A stretch of DNA of 64,000 bases from Nocardioides szechwanensis (GTDB lineage: Bacteria > Actinomycetota > Actinomycetes > Propionibacteriales > Nocardioidaceae), in NCBI RefSeq assembly GCF_900103935.1, contig NZ_FNIC01000001.1, positions 567,203 through 631,202 on the forward strand, in the 5' to 3' direction. This document shows, piece by piece, positions 8,501-15,992 of this stretch; position 1 is the stretch's first letter; every line of letters begins with the position of its first letter. The notes under the pieces are model-generated. The model was given only the letters and a program-made list of their open reading frames with translations, made no database searches and was not told where the DNA came from. A program made the translations under genes and the position numbers.

Positions 8501-8753
8501 CGGCGTGGACGCGTGGATGACCAAGCTGCCCAAGGGTGCCGGCGACGGCCTGCACGCCGCGACGTACTCCGGCTCCGTGCCGATCGGGGAGTTCCTGGTC
8601 TTCGCCTACGACGAGGACTGCCAGCCGATGACCGGCGGGTTCGCCCTCCTCGACGAGGCCACGCCGATCCCGGCCGGAGCCGCCTACCTCGGCTTCCTGC
8701 TGTTGTACGGCGGCGGCGCGGACTTCGACGTCACGATCACCGAGCCGCGCTGA
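5520..8753 (+). CDS. secreted M36 (fungalysin-like) metallopeptidase
   Basis: 1077 residues from GTG 5520, with AGGTG just upstream; the frame is open further up to TTG 5466, but the signal peptide fits the GTG. A basic start (TRSKKP) and hydrophobic stretch (LVAAIAATLVLTPTLT) with ASA form an export signal. An FTP-type propeptide region follows (residues about 40-200). The M36 catalytic domain has HEYAHG (His501, Glu502, His505) and the third zinc ligand in MGEGWGDWYA (Glu530). After about residue 690 come a carboxypeptidase-regulatory-like beta domain and a discoidin-like region (NLVDDTEVTAWQTG), then a C-terminal beta domain. It digests extracellular protein. It stands alone between ligB and the CYP51 operon. 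Confidence 0.92.
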   Translation: MTRSKKPLVAAIAATLVLTPTLTQLSADAASAPTGPTADLARKATDVLPLGDGLTAAFDSRASLPALKPTTTQRSALAQIAGASVTWNASGTPRSIAKAGGALTAPRAGDPLAIARGWLSAHSAAFGLTAADMQALEVVRNHELPGIRTRVLSFAQTFGGVASGYGGILTVVVDRDGRVVSYAGDPVRSSSLLGGFELSPTEAVATTVADLLPGLDLDPTPTGKTQGGYDVFTAGPLADVLRVRKIAFPTPTGARAAYAVLVVKAIDEAWAVIVDATTGRPLLRKSLVAHAEGTVYENYPGAPKGGKPKVVSFGPTPQSPGGWVDPTGIVGLRGVTTLGNNANTAIAWTVPLVAADQENRPVSPTGEFNFAFPNSWAKSDGGTGTFVADANAAAVNLFYHHNRIHDEFYKFGFTETAGNFQLVNNGEDGPGLGGDPIMGGAQSGALNLTQPVLALGRNNANMLTLPDGIPGFTNMYLWEFVDDAFEAPARDGDFDATIIQHEYAHGLSNRYVGGGGLGSLGSVQAGAMGEGWGDWYAMNHLFREGLSRTAVTAPYVGDPQRGIRNWNYAKSPATYGDYGYDMSGPEVHSDGEIWTATLWTVRSNILKSVGGNHRRASDIAEHIVTDAMPISPPAPSFLDMRDAILKASELRYKNKYTALLWSAFAERGMGVSAKTKGETDTDPRPGFDIPGQDRNGRVTLRIVNASAGGPAEDVRVLGGLFEGRGTPLFTTGKNGTGTVTMTPGRHTLTLQAAGFGIQRVTVDVRKGDTVTKRVELRPNLLSQSSGAKVVMVTSQAAALPATNLVDDTEVTAWQTGPSDKAYNQGPSRSVTLRLKKRSMIDTVAVSVIKPIGLPRFAAARRVLVQTSLDGKTWKTAKVAKFRFTAPRPAVPDLALRTYRLPEAVPAEYVRVVADAVFGNGATNASTALVAEVQAFGTASGIRPQQPPADKPVTSHGSVATGNAAQGSLLGLDPYRPGVTELSWAASCPDLPSANGVDAWMTKLPKGAGDGLHAATYSGSVPIGEFLVFAYDEDCQPMTGGFALLDEATPIPAGAAYLGFLLLYGGGADFDVTITEPR

Positions 8754-8756
8754 TCG

Positions 8757-8821
8757 GGAAAGTACGGAACGTTTTCAACCCCGCCCAGGGCGGATCGGGT
8801 CGATTACGTTCCGTACTTTCC
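8757..8821. terminator. 16-bp perfect inverted repeat after the M36 gene
   Basis: GGAAAGTACGGAACGT (8757-8772) is mirrored exactly by ACGTTCCGTACTTTCC (8806-8821) across a 33-base loop, starting 3 bases after the stop of the peptidase gene. There is no clear T-run, so it may be a factor-assisted or stem-only terminator. An alternative is a regulator site, because it precedes the TetR gene by about 45 bases. Confidence 0.55.
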
Positions 8822-8841
8822 GGCTCCTCTTGCGCACGAAC

Positions 8842-8855
8842 AGGAACACGTTCTA
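8842..8855 (+). promoter_or_regulatory. KstR-like operator motif
   Basis: AGGAACACGTTCTA fits the mycobacterial KstR consensus TnnAACnnGTTnnA except for the first base. It lies 10 bases before the GTG of the TetR gene that heads the CYP51 operon. The identical 14-mer is found in reverse before the enoyl-CoA hydratase (33881-33894), and a near copy precedes the YrbE genes (62517-62530). Confidence 0.65.
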
Positions 8856-8858
8856 GAT

Positions 8859-8872
8859 TGGACAGGTGTCCA
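8859..8872. promoter_or_regulatory. 14-bp palindrome overlapping the TetR start
   Basis: TGGACAGGTGTCCA is a perfect palindrome (TGGACA, 2 bases, TGTCCA) covering the first possible start codon (GTG 8866). CAGGTGTCCAG is repeated at 8863-8873 and 8875-8885. The position suits autoregulation by the TetR protein. This site is separate from the KstR-like motif just upstream. Confidence 0.5.
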
Positions 8873-9444
8873 GTCAGGTGTCCAGCGCGCCCCGCCAGGG
8901 GCTGAACCCGCGCCAGGCGGAGACCGTCGAGCGGCTGCTCGCCGCGGGCGACCAGGAGCTGCGCGAGGTCGGCGTCGACGGGCTGACCGTGCGGACCGTC
9001 GCCCTGCGCGCCGGGGTCTCCGCCGCCACCGCCTACACCTACCTCTCCTCGAAGAACCACCTCTTCGCCGAGCTGTTCCTGCGCCTGCTCACCGACACCG
9101 ACCCGCCCGTCCCGACCGGCAAGGACGCGGTGGAGCGGGTGCAGAGCGTGATCCGCCAGACCATGGGCTCGCTCGGCTCCTCGCCCGAGCTGGCCGCCGG
9201 CGCCACGCTCGCCCTGCTCAGCACCGACCCGGACGTCGCCCGGCTGCGGCTGCGGATCGGCGCCGAGTTCGTCGAGCGGTTCCGCGGCGCCCTCGGCGAC
9301 GGCGCCGACCCCGTGGTGCTCGAGGCGCTCGCGCTGACGTTCTCCGGAGCGCTGCTCCAGGCCGGCATGGGCCTCATGACCTACACCGAGATGGGCGAGC
9401 GGCTCGACGCCGTCGTCGCCACGATCCTCAGGGGCAACGTATGA
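8866..9444 (+). CDS. TetR/AcrR-family regulator heading the CYP51 operon
   Basis: 192 residues. The N-terminal HTH is typical of TetR (QAETVERLLAAGDQELREVG, then LTVRTVALRAGVSAATAYTY and SSKNHLFAELF). The all-helical C-terminal part would bind the effector. The start is uncertain: GTG 8866 and GTG 8878 are in frame, neither has a clear ribosome site, and a leaderless transcript from within the palindrome is possible. The position matches Rv0767c of M. tuberculosis, which neighbours cyp123 and cyp51. The gene overlaps the P450 gene by 4 bases. It probably represses its own operon in response to a sterol- or fatty-acid-derived ligand (inference). Confidence 0.85.
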   Translation: MSSQVSSAPRQGLNPRQAETVERLLAAGDQELREVGVDGLTVRTVALRAGVSAATAYTYLSSKNHLFAELFLRLLTDTDPPVPTGKDAVERVQSVIRQTMGSLGSSPELAAGATLALLSTDPDVARLRLRIGAEFVERFRGALGDGADPVVLEALALTFSGALLQAGMGLMTYTEMGERLDAVVATILRGNV

Positions 9445-10688
9445 CGAGCACGCTGAACACCCCGGGCACCCAGACGCCGATGGCGCTGGACCCCTACGAC
9501 TACGCGTTCCAGGAGGACCCCTACCCGGTCTACGCACGCCTGCGCGCCGAGGAGCCGCTGCACCACAACCCCGACCTCGACCTGTGGGCGCTGACCCGGC
9601 ACGCCGACATCGCCGAGGCGGTGCGCACCGAGGGCACCTACTCCAACTCCTGGGGCGTCGCGATCGAGAAGTCCGCGTGGGGGCCCGACGCCCACCGAGT
9701 GATGTCGATCCTCGGGATGGACCCGCCCCGCCAGAAGACCATGAGGTCCCTCGTCTCGCGGGGCTTCACGCCCAGACGCGTCACCGAGCTGCTGCCCCGG
9801 ATCCAGGCACTCACCGACCAGTACCTCCGGGAGTGCCTCGCACGGGCCGGGGACGGGGAGGGCTTCGACTGGATCACCGACTTCGCCGGCAAGCTCCCGA
9901 TGGACGTGATCTCCGAGATGATGGGGGTGCCGCCCGAGGACCGCGACGACGTACGCCGCCAGGCGGACGTCGTCGTGCACCGCGAGGAGGGCGTGTACGA
10001 CGTCCCGCCCGCCGCGATGGACGCCTCGCTGTGGCTGGTGGGCTACTACCAGGAGATGGTCACGCAGCGCCGCCGGCAGCCGCAGGACGATCTCACCAGC
10101 GCTCTGCTGGCGGCCGAGATGGAGGGCGAGCGGCTCGAGGACGAGGACGTCATCGCCTTCCTCTTCCTCATGGTTGTCGCCGGCAACGAGACGACCACCA
10201 AGCTCCTCGGCCACTGCCTCTTCCACCTGACCCGCCACCCCGACCAGCTCGCCCGCGTCTTCGGCGGCGCCGGCGACCCCGACCTGGTGGTGCCGTGGAT
10301 CGAGGAGACGCTGCGCTTCGACACCTCGAGCCAGCTGCTGGCCCGCTACCTGCTGCGCGACGTCGAGCTGCACGGCCGGGTCGCGCCGAAGGGGTCCAAG
10401 CTGCTGCTCTGCCTCGGGTCCGCCAACCGCGACGAGCGCGTCTTCAGCCGCCCGGACGAGTACGACATCTTCCGGGACAAGGACGAGCTCGCGCAGATCC
10501 TCTCCTTCGGGGGTGGTCGGCACTTCTGTCTCGGCGCCAACCTCGCGCGCCTCGAGGCCCGGATCGCGCTGACCAGCCTGGTGAAGGCGGTCCGCTCGGT
10601 GGAGGTCGACCACGACCGCTGCGGCCGGGTCCACTCGCTCAACGTGCGCGGTTTCGCGTCCGTGCCCGTACGGGTGGAGGCGCGATGA
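9441..10688 (+). CDS. cytochrome P450 (CYP123-like by position)
   Basis: 415 residues. The heme-thiolate motif is FGGGRHFCLGANLAR near the C-terminus, the I-helix oxygen-activation motif is VVAGNETTT, and the ExxR pair is in EETLRF. It is a soluble bacterial monooxygenase needing ferredoxin electrons, and the ferredoxin four genes downstream is the obvious donor. It lies between the TetR gene and the SDR gene with ATGA overlaps on both sides, as cyp123 does next to Rv0767c and Rv0765c in M. tuberculosis. The substrate is unknown; a lipid or steroid is likely from context. Subfamily assignment rests on synteny. Confidence 0.88.
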   Translation: MTSTLNTPGTQTPMALDPYDYAFQEDPYPVYARLRAEEPLHHNPDLDLWALTRHADIAEAVRTEGTYSNSWGVAIEKSAWGPDAHRVMSILGMDPPRQKTMRSLVSRGFTPRRVTELLPRIQALTDQYLRECLARAGDGEGFDWITDFAGKLPMDVISEMMGVPPEDRDDVRRQADVVVHREEGVYDVPPAAMDASLWLVGYYQEMVTQRRRQPQDDLTSALLAAEMEGERLEDEDVIAFLFLMVVAGNETTTKLLGHCLFHLTRHPDQLARVFGGAGDPDLVVPWIEETLRFDTSSQLLARYLLRDVELHGRVAPKGSKLLLCLGSANRDERVFSRPDEYDIFRDKDELAQILSFGGGRHFCLGANLARLEARIALTSLVKAVRSVEVDHDRCGRVHSLNVRGFASVPVRVEAR

Positions 10689-11470
10689 GCCGCTACGCGC
10701 AGCCCGACCGCCGCCCCGCGGTCGTCACCGGTGCGTCGTCCGGCATCGGCGCGGCGACCGCCCTGTCGCTCGCGGCCGCCGGCCACCCGGTGGCGCTGGG
10801 CGCACGGCGTACGGACAAGTGCGAGGAGCTCGCCGCCCAGGTGCGCGAGGCCGGGGGAGAGGCCAGCGTCCACCCGCTCGACCTCACCGACACCGACTCC
10901 GTCACCGCCTTCGCCGCGGCGGTCACTGCCGACCTGGGCGACATCGAGGTCGTCGTCAGCAACGCGGGCGCGGTCGCGCCCGGCACCATCCACGAGGTCG
11001 ACAGCGAGTGCTTCGCCCGCGAGCTCGACCTGAACATCGTCGGCGCCCACCGGCTGGTGCGCGCGTTCGTGCCCGGCATGGTCGAGCGCCGCCGGGGCGA
11101 CCTGGTCTTCGTCTCCTCCGACGTCGCCGTGCGCGCGCGCCCGTTCATGTCGTCGTACGCCGCCGGCAAGTGGGGGCTCGAAGGCATGGCGCACGCGATG
11201 CAGATGGAGCTCGAGGGCACCGGCGTCCGCGCCAGCATCGTGCGTCCGGGCCCGACCTGGAGCGAGATGGGCACCGACTGGGAGGACGAGGAGGCCGCCT
11301 TCGTACTGAACCAGTGGGTGCGCTTCGGCCTCGCCCGTCACCCGCACTTCATGAAGCCGACCGCCATCGCCGACGCGATCACGACGGTGGTGAGCGCTCC
11401 GAGGGGCGTGCACTGGAACCTGGTCGAGGTCTCACCCGAGGCACCCCTTTCCAAGCAGGAGGAACGATGA
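10685..11470 (+). CDS. short-chain dehydrogenase/reductase
   Basis: 261 residues. The Rossmann motif is TGASSGIG, then NAG in VVSNAGAV, catalytic Ser in VFVSSDVA, and YAAGK (Tyr-x3-Lys). NAD(P)-dependent oxidoreduction of a hydroxyl or keto group is expected. It sits between two P450 genes, with ATGA overlaps at 10685-10688 and 11467-11470, matching Rv0765c beside cyp51. It may act on a product of the P450s. The substrate cannot be read from the sequence. Confidence 0.88.
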   Translation: MSRYAQPDRRPAVVTGASSGIGAATALSLAAAGHPVALGARRTDKCEELAAQVREAGGEASVHPLDLTDTDSVTAFAAAVTADLGDIEVVVSNAGAVAPGTIHEVDSECFARELDLNIVGAHRLVRAFVPGMVERRRGDLVFVSSDVAVRARPFMSSYAAGKWGLEGMAHAMQMELEGTGVRASIVRPGPTWSEMGTDWEDEEAAFVLNQWVRFGLARHPHFMKPTAIADAITTVVSAPRGVHWNLVEVSPEAPLSKQEER

Positions 11471-12834
11471 CCAGCACGGTAGGCAGCACCACCGACATCA
11501 CGCCTCAAGGGATCCGGGAGGTCTCGTACGCCGTGGCCGACGACGGCTACGGGCACCTGGCCGAGATGCGGGTCGACCCGATCGGTCTCTTCGAGCGGGT
11601 GCGGGCCGAGTGCGGCGAGATCGGCCGCTTCCGGCTGGCCGACAAGGACGTCGTGCTCGTGTCGGGCGCGGAGGCCAACGAGCAGTTCTTCCGGGCGCCC
11701 GACTCGACGCTCGACCAGGCCGCGGCCTACCCGTTCATGACCCCGATCTTCGGCAAGGGCGTCGTGTTCGACGCCTCGCCCGAGGAGCGCCAGCAGATGC
11801 TGAAGAACCAGGCGCTGCGCGGCGATATGATGCGCGGCCACGCGACCACGATCGAGAACGAGATCAACCGGATGGTCGCCGACTGGGGCGACGAGGGCGA
11901 GATCGACCTGCTCGACTGGTTCGCCGAGCTCACGATCTACACGACCAGCAGCTGCCTGATCGGCAAGCCCTTCCGCGACGAGCTCGACTCCTCCTTCGCG
12001 CACTACTACCACGAGCTCGAGCAGGGCACCGACGCCATCGCCTACGTCGACCCCTACGCCGACATCGAGAGCTTCCACCGGCGCGATGCCGCGCGCGAGA
12101 AGCTCGTCGAGCTGGTGCAGGGGATCATCGACCGGCGCAAGGTGCGGGGCAAGGTGCCCAAGGAGGACCGTGACCTGCTCGACGTACTGATCTCGATCGA
12201 CATGACCGCCGACTACATCACCGGGATCTTCATCTCGATGATGTTCGCGGGCCACCACACGTCGTCGGGCACGGCGTCGTGGGCGCTGATCGAGCTGATG
12301 CGCAACCCCGACGCGATGGCGACGGTCGTTGCCGAGCTCGACGAGCTGTACGCAGACGGCTCCGAGGTGTCGTTCCAGGCGCTGCGCTCGATCCCGCAGC
12401 TCGAGGCGGCGCTGAAGGAGACCCTGCGGCTGCACCCGCCGCTGATCATCCTGATGCGCGTCGTGCAGGAGGAGATCGAGCTCGCCGGCCACCTGATCGC
12501 GCCCGGCACCGTCGTGGCCGCGTCGCCCCGGGTCTCGAACCGGATCGCCGAGGACTTCCCGGAGCCGGAGTCCTTCGACCCGGGTCGCTACCTCGACCCG
12601 CGCCAGGAGGACCTGCAGAACCGCTGGACCTGGATCCCCTTCGGCGCCGGCAAGCACCGGTGCGTCGGCAACGCCTTCGCGATGATGCAGATGAAGGCGA
12701 TCTTCTCCGTGATCCTGCGCGACTACCAGTTCGAGATGGCCCAGCCGCCCGAGGCGTACGCCGACGACGTGTCCAAGATGGTCATCCAGCTCCAGCAGCC
12801 GTGCCGCGTGCGTTACCGGAGGCGCGTCAAGTGA
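11467..12834 (+). CDS. cyp51: sterol 14-alpha-demethylase, cytochrome P450 51
   Basis: 455 residues, very similar along its length to the M. tuberculosis CYP51 I remember (AYPFMTPIFGKGVVFDASPEE; IFISMMFAGHHTSSGTASW; RLHPPLIILMRV). The CYP51 signature His-Thr in the I-helix (GHHTSSG), ETLR and the heme loop FGAGKHRCVGNAFA are all present. It removes the 14-alpha-methyl group of lanosterol-like sterols in three oxygen- and ferredoxin-dependent steps. A ferredoxin gene follows 7 bases later. Bacterial CYP51 is uncommon, and its true substrate in actinobacteria is not settled. The start ATG 11467 overlaps the preceding stop. Confidence 0.96.
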   Translation: MTSTVGSTTDITPQGIREVSYAVADDGYGHLAEMRVDPIGLFERVRAECGEIGRFRLADKDVVLVSGAEANEQFFRAPDSTLDQAAAYPFMTPIFGKGVVFDASPEERQQMLKNQALRGDMMRGHATTIENEINRMVADWGDEGEIDLLDWFAELTIYTTSSCLIGKPFRDELDSSFAHYYHELEQGTDAIAYVDPYADIESFHRRDAAREKLVELVQGIIDRRKVRGKVPKEDRDLLDVLISIDMTADYITGIFISMMFAGHHTSSGTASWALIELMRNPDAMATVVAELDELYADGSEVSFQALRSIPQLEAALKETLRLHPPLIILMRVVQEEIELAGHLIAPGTVVAASPRVSNRIAEDFPEPESFDPGRYLDPRQEDLQNRWTWIPFGAGKHRCVGNAFAMMQMKAIFSVILRDYQFEMAQPPEAYADDVSKMVIQLQQPCRVRYRRRVK

Positions 12835-12841
12835 GCCGGCG

Positions 12842-13042
12842 ATGAAGGTGGTCGCCGACCTGGACCTGTGCCAAGGCCACCAGATGTGCCAGGGCGAGGC
12901 ACCCGACGTCTTCGGCTTCGACGAGGACGCCGACGTGGTCGTCGTCCTCCAGGAGCACCCCGACCAGTCCGTGCGGCCGCAGGTCCGGGCCGCCGTCCAG
13001 TACTGCCCAGCCATGGCGCTCGCCATGACCGACGAAGAATGA
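12842..13042 (+). CDS. 3Fe-4S ferredoxin, electron donor to the P450s
   Basis: 66 residues. The cluster motif is CQGHQMC ... YCPAMAL, in which the central position is His rather than Cys (Cys-x2-His-x2-Cys). This is the pattern of the single 3Fe-4S ferredoxins encoded beside actinobacterial P450s, such as Rv0763c next to cyp51. Acidic surface residues are plentiful. It begins 7 bases after cyp51 and should pass single electrons from a ferredoxin reductase, encoded elsewhere, to CYP51 and the first P450. Confidence 0.93.
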   Translation: MKVVADLDLCQGHQMCQGEAPDVFGFDEDADVVVVLQEHPDQSVRPQVRAAVQYCPAMALAMTDEE

Positions 13043-13049
13043 GGAACCC

Positions 13050-13682
13050 ATGAGCGAGTTCACCCGCGACGAGATCGACGAGTTCTGGCAGAGCTGGCTG
13101 GAGGTCAACCGCGAGGCCGAGCGCCTCGGCGACTGGAAGATCATGGCCGACCACTACGCCGAGGACGCCACCTACGGCTGGATGTACACGCCCGACGAGC
13201 ACTTCATGGCGATCGGCCGCGAGGAGATCCGCGAGCTGGCGATCGGCCAGGAGATGGAGGGCCTCGACGGCTGGCACTACGACTACCAGGCCACCGTCGT
13301 CGACGAGAGGACCGGCATGATCGTCGGCTTCTGGAAGCAGAAGTCCGGCATCACCAACGACGAGACCGGCGAGGAGTACGAGATCCTCGGCATCGGCGGC
13401 TCGTGGTTCGGCGTCGGGCGCAACGCCGAGGGCAAGCTCGAGTTCGCCTGGCAGCGTGACTGGTTCGACCTCGGGTCGACCGCCCACACGTTCCTGGCGA
13501 TCGCCGGGTCGGGCAAGGCGCCGCAGGGGCTGCTCGACCGGATGGGCGTGCACGGTCCGTCGCAGCCCGGCCACTACCAGCTCAAGGACATCCCGTCGCC
13601 GGTGTGGCCGCCGCCGGTGGAGCGCGGCGCCTACGTCACCCAGGACGCTCCCCAGGACGCCTCCCAGGACGAGTCGAAGTGA
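13050..13682 (+). CDS. SnoaL/NTF2-like protein of the CYP51 operon
   Basis: 210 residues. The N-terminal helix (FTRDEIDEFWQSWLEVNREAER), DWKIMADHYAEDATYGWMYT and later EFAWQRDWFDLG give the cone-like alpha+beta pattern of SnoaL/NTF2 proteins (the ketosteroid isomerase fold). After about residue 150 there is a family-specific tail with TAHTFLAIAGSGKAPQGLLDRM and a low-complexity end. It may bind or isomerise a steroid-like intermediate, but the catalytic residues are not certain. M. tuberculosis also carries SnoaL-type and hypothetical genes downstream of cyp51. Its stop overlaps the next GTG. Confidence 0.75.
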   Translation: MSEFTRDEIDEFWQSWLEVNREAERLGDWKIMADHYAEDATYGWMYTPDEHFMAIGREEIRELAIGQEMEGLDGWHYDYQATVVDERTGMIVGFWKQKSGITNDETGEEYEILGIGGSWFGVGRNAEGKLEFAWQRDWFDLGSTAHTFLAIAGSGKAPQGLLDRMGVHGPSQPGHYQLKDIPSPVWPPPVERGAYVTQDAPQDASQDESK

Positions 13683-15133
13683 GCACACCCGCGCCACAGC
13701 TCCTCGTCGACGGCAGGCTGACGCCGGCCGGTGACGGCACGACGTACCCGATCCTCAACCCGGCCACCGGCCAGGAGATCGGCCAGGCGCCCGACGCCAC
13801 CGCCGGCGACGTCGACGCCGCGATCGCCGCGGCCCGGCGGGCGTTCGACGAGTCCGCCTGGTCGACCGACGTGGCGCTGCGGGTGCGCTGCCTTCGTCAG
13901 CTGCACCAGGCGCTGCTCGACCACGCCGACGACTTCCGCGCGCTCACCACGGCCGAGGTCGGGATGCCCGGCTTCATGATGGGCGCCGCGGGCTTCGACG
14001 TACCGGTCGAGGGCCTCAAGTGGGTCACCGACCTGCTCGAGTCCTACGAGTTCGAGACCGACCTCGGGGTCGCGGCACCGATGGGCATCAAGAGCCGCCG
14101 GACGGTACGGCGTGAGCCGGTCGGGGTGGTCGCGGCGATCACTCCCTGGAACGTGCCGACCCAGATCAACCTCGCCAAGGTCGGGCCGGCGCTCGCCGCC
14201 GGCTGCACGGTCGTGCTGAAGCCGGCTCCCGACACCCCGTGGGTCGCCTGCCAGCTCGGGCGCCTGGTGGCCGAGCACACCGACATCCCGGCCGGCGTCT
14301 TCAACGTGGTCACGCCGCGCTCCAACGACGTCGCCTCCGTGCTCTCGACCGACCCGCGGATCGACATGGTGTCGTTCACCGGCTCGACCGCGACCGGGCG
14401 GGCGATCATGGCCGCGGCCGCACCGACGCTGAAGAAGGTGTTCCTCGAGCTGGGTGGCAAGTCCGCCGCGATCGCGCTCGACGATTCCGATGTCGCGGCC
14501 GTCGCCGGCGCCACCGCGTTCACCGCGTGCATCCACGCCGGCCAGGGCTGCGCGATCACGACCCGGCTGATCGTCCCGCGCGACCGGTACGACGAGGCGG
14601 TGCAGGTCGCCGCGTCGACGATGGAGTCGATCGGCGCCAAGGACCCGGCCGACCCCGGCGCGATCTGCGGCCCGGTCATCTCCCAGGTGCAGCGCGACCG
14701 GGTCCAGGCCTACCTCGAGCTCGCGGTCACGGAGGGCGGCACGTTCGCCACCGGTGGCCACGTGATCGACCAGGACGGCTTCTGGGTCGAGCCCACCGTC
14801 GTCGCGGGCCTCGACAACTCCTCGACGCTGGCGCAGGAGGAGATCTTCGGGCCGGTGCTCGTGGTCATCCCGCACGACGGCGACGACGACGCCGTACGTA
14901 TCGCCAACGACTCGCCGTACGGGCTCTCTGGCTCGGTCGACTCGGGCTCGCTCGAGCGCGCGAAGGCGGTCGCCGCCCGGATCCGGACCGGCACCCTGTC
15001 CGTCAACGGTGGGGTCTGGTTCAGCCCTGACGCGCCGTTCGGCGGCTACAAGCAGTCCGGCATCGGCCGGGAGATGGGCGTGGCCGGCTTCGAGGAGTAC
15101 CTCGAGACGAAGACGCTGGCCTTCCCGGCGTGA
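13679..15133 (+). CDS. NAD(P)-dependent aldehyde dehydrogenase
   Basis: 484 residues from GTG 13679, overlapping the preceding stop (GTGA). Motifs are VAAITPWNVPTQINLAKVGPAL, VLKPAPDTP, SFTGSTATGR, catalytic Glu in LELGGKS, nucleophilic Cys in HAGQGCAITTR and EEIFGPVL near the end. It oxidises an aldehyde to an acid. It corresponds in position to aldA (Rv0768) beside cyp51/cyp123. In M. tuberculosis that gene is on the opposite strand; here it has joined the single operon. Confidence 0.93.
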   Translation: MSTPAPQLLVDGRLTPAGDGTTYPILNPATGQEIGQAPDATAGDVDAAIAAARRAFDESAWSTDVALRVRCLRQLHQALLDHADDFRALTTAEVGMPGFMMGAAGFDVPVEGLKWVTDLLESYEFETDLGVAAPMGIKSRRTVRREPVGVVAAITPWNVPTQINLAKVGPALAAGCTVVLKPAPDTPWVACQLGRLVAEHTDIPAGVFNVVTPRSNDVASVLSTDPRIDMVSFTGSTATGRAIMAAAAPTLKKVFLELGGKSAAIALDDSDVAAVAGATAFTACIHAGQGCAITTRLIVPRDRYDEAVQVAASTMESIGAKDPADPGAICGPVISQVQRDRVQAYLELAVTEGGTFATGGHVIDQDGFWVEPTVVAGLDNSSTLAQEEIFGPVLVVIPHDGDDDAVRIANDSPYGLSGSVDSGSLERAKAVAARIRTGTLSVNGGVWFSPDAPFGGYKQSGIGREMGVAGFEEYLETKTLAFPA

Positions 15134-15239
15134 GCCTGCGAACGCCGGAAGACAAGACAGCGGGTAGAGCGAGCCCGCGACCGAGGTACGAGGTCGCGAC
15201 GGCGAGTCGAAACCCAGTGAGATACGAGGAGACAGCACA

Positions 15240-15992
15240 GTGAGCACACGGTTCAAGGACAAGGTCGTCATCGTGACGGGCGCCGCGCAGGGCATCGGGG
15301 AGGCCTACGCGAAGGCGCTCGCGGCGGAGGGGGCGTCGGTCGTCGTGGCCGACGTCAACACCGAGGCCGGCGAGAAGGTCGCCGCGGCGATCAACGAGAC
15401 CGGCGGCCGCGCGATCTTCGTGCACACGGACGTGTCGTCGGCCGAGTCGGCGACGGCGATGGCGGAGCGGACCGTCGCCGAGCTCGGCGGGATCGACGGG
15501 CTGGTCAACAACGCCGCGATCTACGGCACCATGCAGTTCGACCTGCTGATCACCGTCGACTGGGACTACTACAAGAAGTTCATGTCGGTGAACATGGACG
15601 GCGTGCTCGTCGTCACCCGCGCGGTCTGGAAGCACATGCAGGCGCGCGGCGGCGGCTCGATCGTCAACCAGAGCTCGACCGCGGCCTACCTCTACTCCGG
15701 CTTCTACGGCCTGGCCAAGACCGGCGTCAACGGGCTCACCCAGCAGCTCGCGCACGAGGTCGGCGGCATGGGCATCCGGGTCAACGCGATCGCGCCCGGC
15801 CCCACCGACACCGAGGCCACGCGCACCCAGGCCGGCGACGCTGCCAAGGACCTGGTCAAGGGCCTCGCCCTCAAGCGGATGGGCCAGCCCGAGGACATGG
15901 TCGGCGCCTGCCTGTTCCTGCTCTCCGACGAGTCGTCGTGGGTGACCGGCCAGATCATCGCCGTCGACGGCGGACAGACCTTCCGACCGTGA
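15240..15992 (+). CDS. short-chain dehydrogenase/reductase
   Basis: 250 residues from GTG 15240, after GAGGAGA. It has TGAAQGIG, NNAAIYG, Ser in NQSSTAA, and YGLAK (Tyr-x3-Lys). The C-terminal SSWVTGQIIAVDGGQ is typical of the classical FabG-like branch. It matches Rv0769 in order. The 106 bases before it contain a repeat-rich spacer (15160-15230) and could hold an internal promoter. The substrate is unknown; oxidation of a lipid or sterol alcohol is likely from context. Confidence 0.9.
   Translation: MSTRFKDKVVIVTGAAQGIGEAYAKALAAEGASVVVADVNTEAGEKVAAAINETGGRAIFVHTDVSSAESATAMAERTVAELGGIDGLVNNAAIYGTMQFDLLITVDWDYYKKFMSVNMDGVLVVTRAVWKHMQARGGGSIVNQSSTAAYLYSGFYGLAKTGVNGLTQQLAHEVGGMGIRVNAIAPGPTDTEATRTQAGDAAKDLVKGLALKRMGQPEDMVGACLFLLSDESSWVTGQIIAVDGGQTFRP

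Noticed and set aside
15134..15239. Riboswitch or small RNA in the gap before the second SDR
   Set aside because: The spacer is repeat-like with no conserved aptamer pattern that I can recognise.
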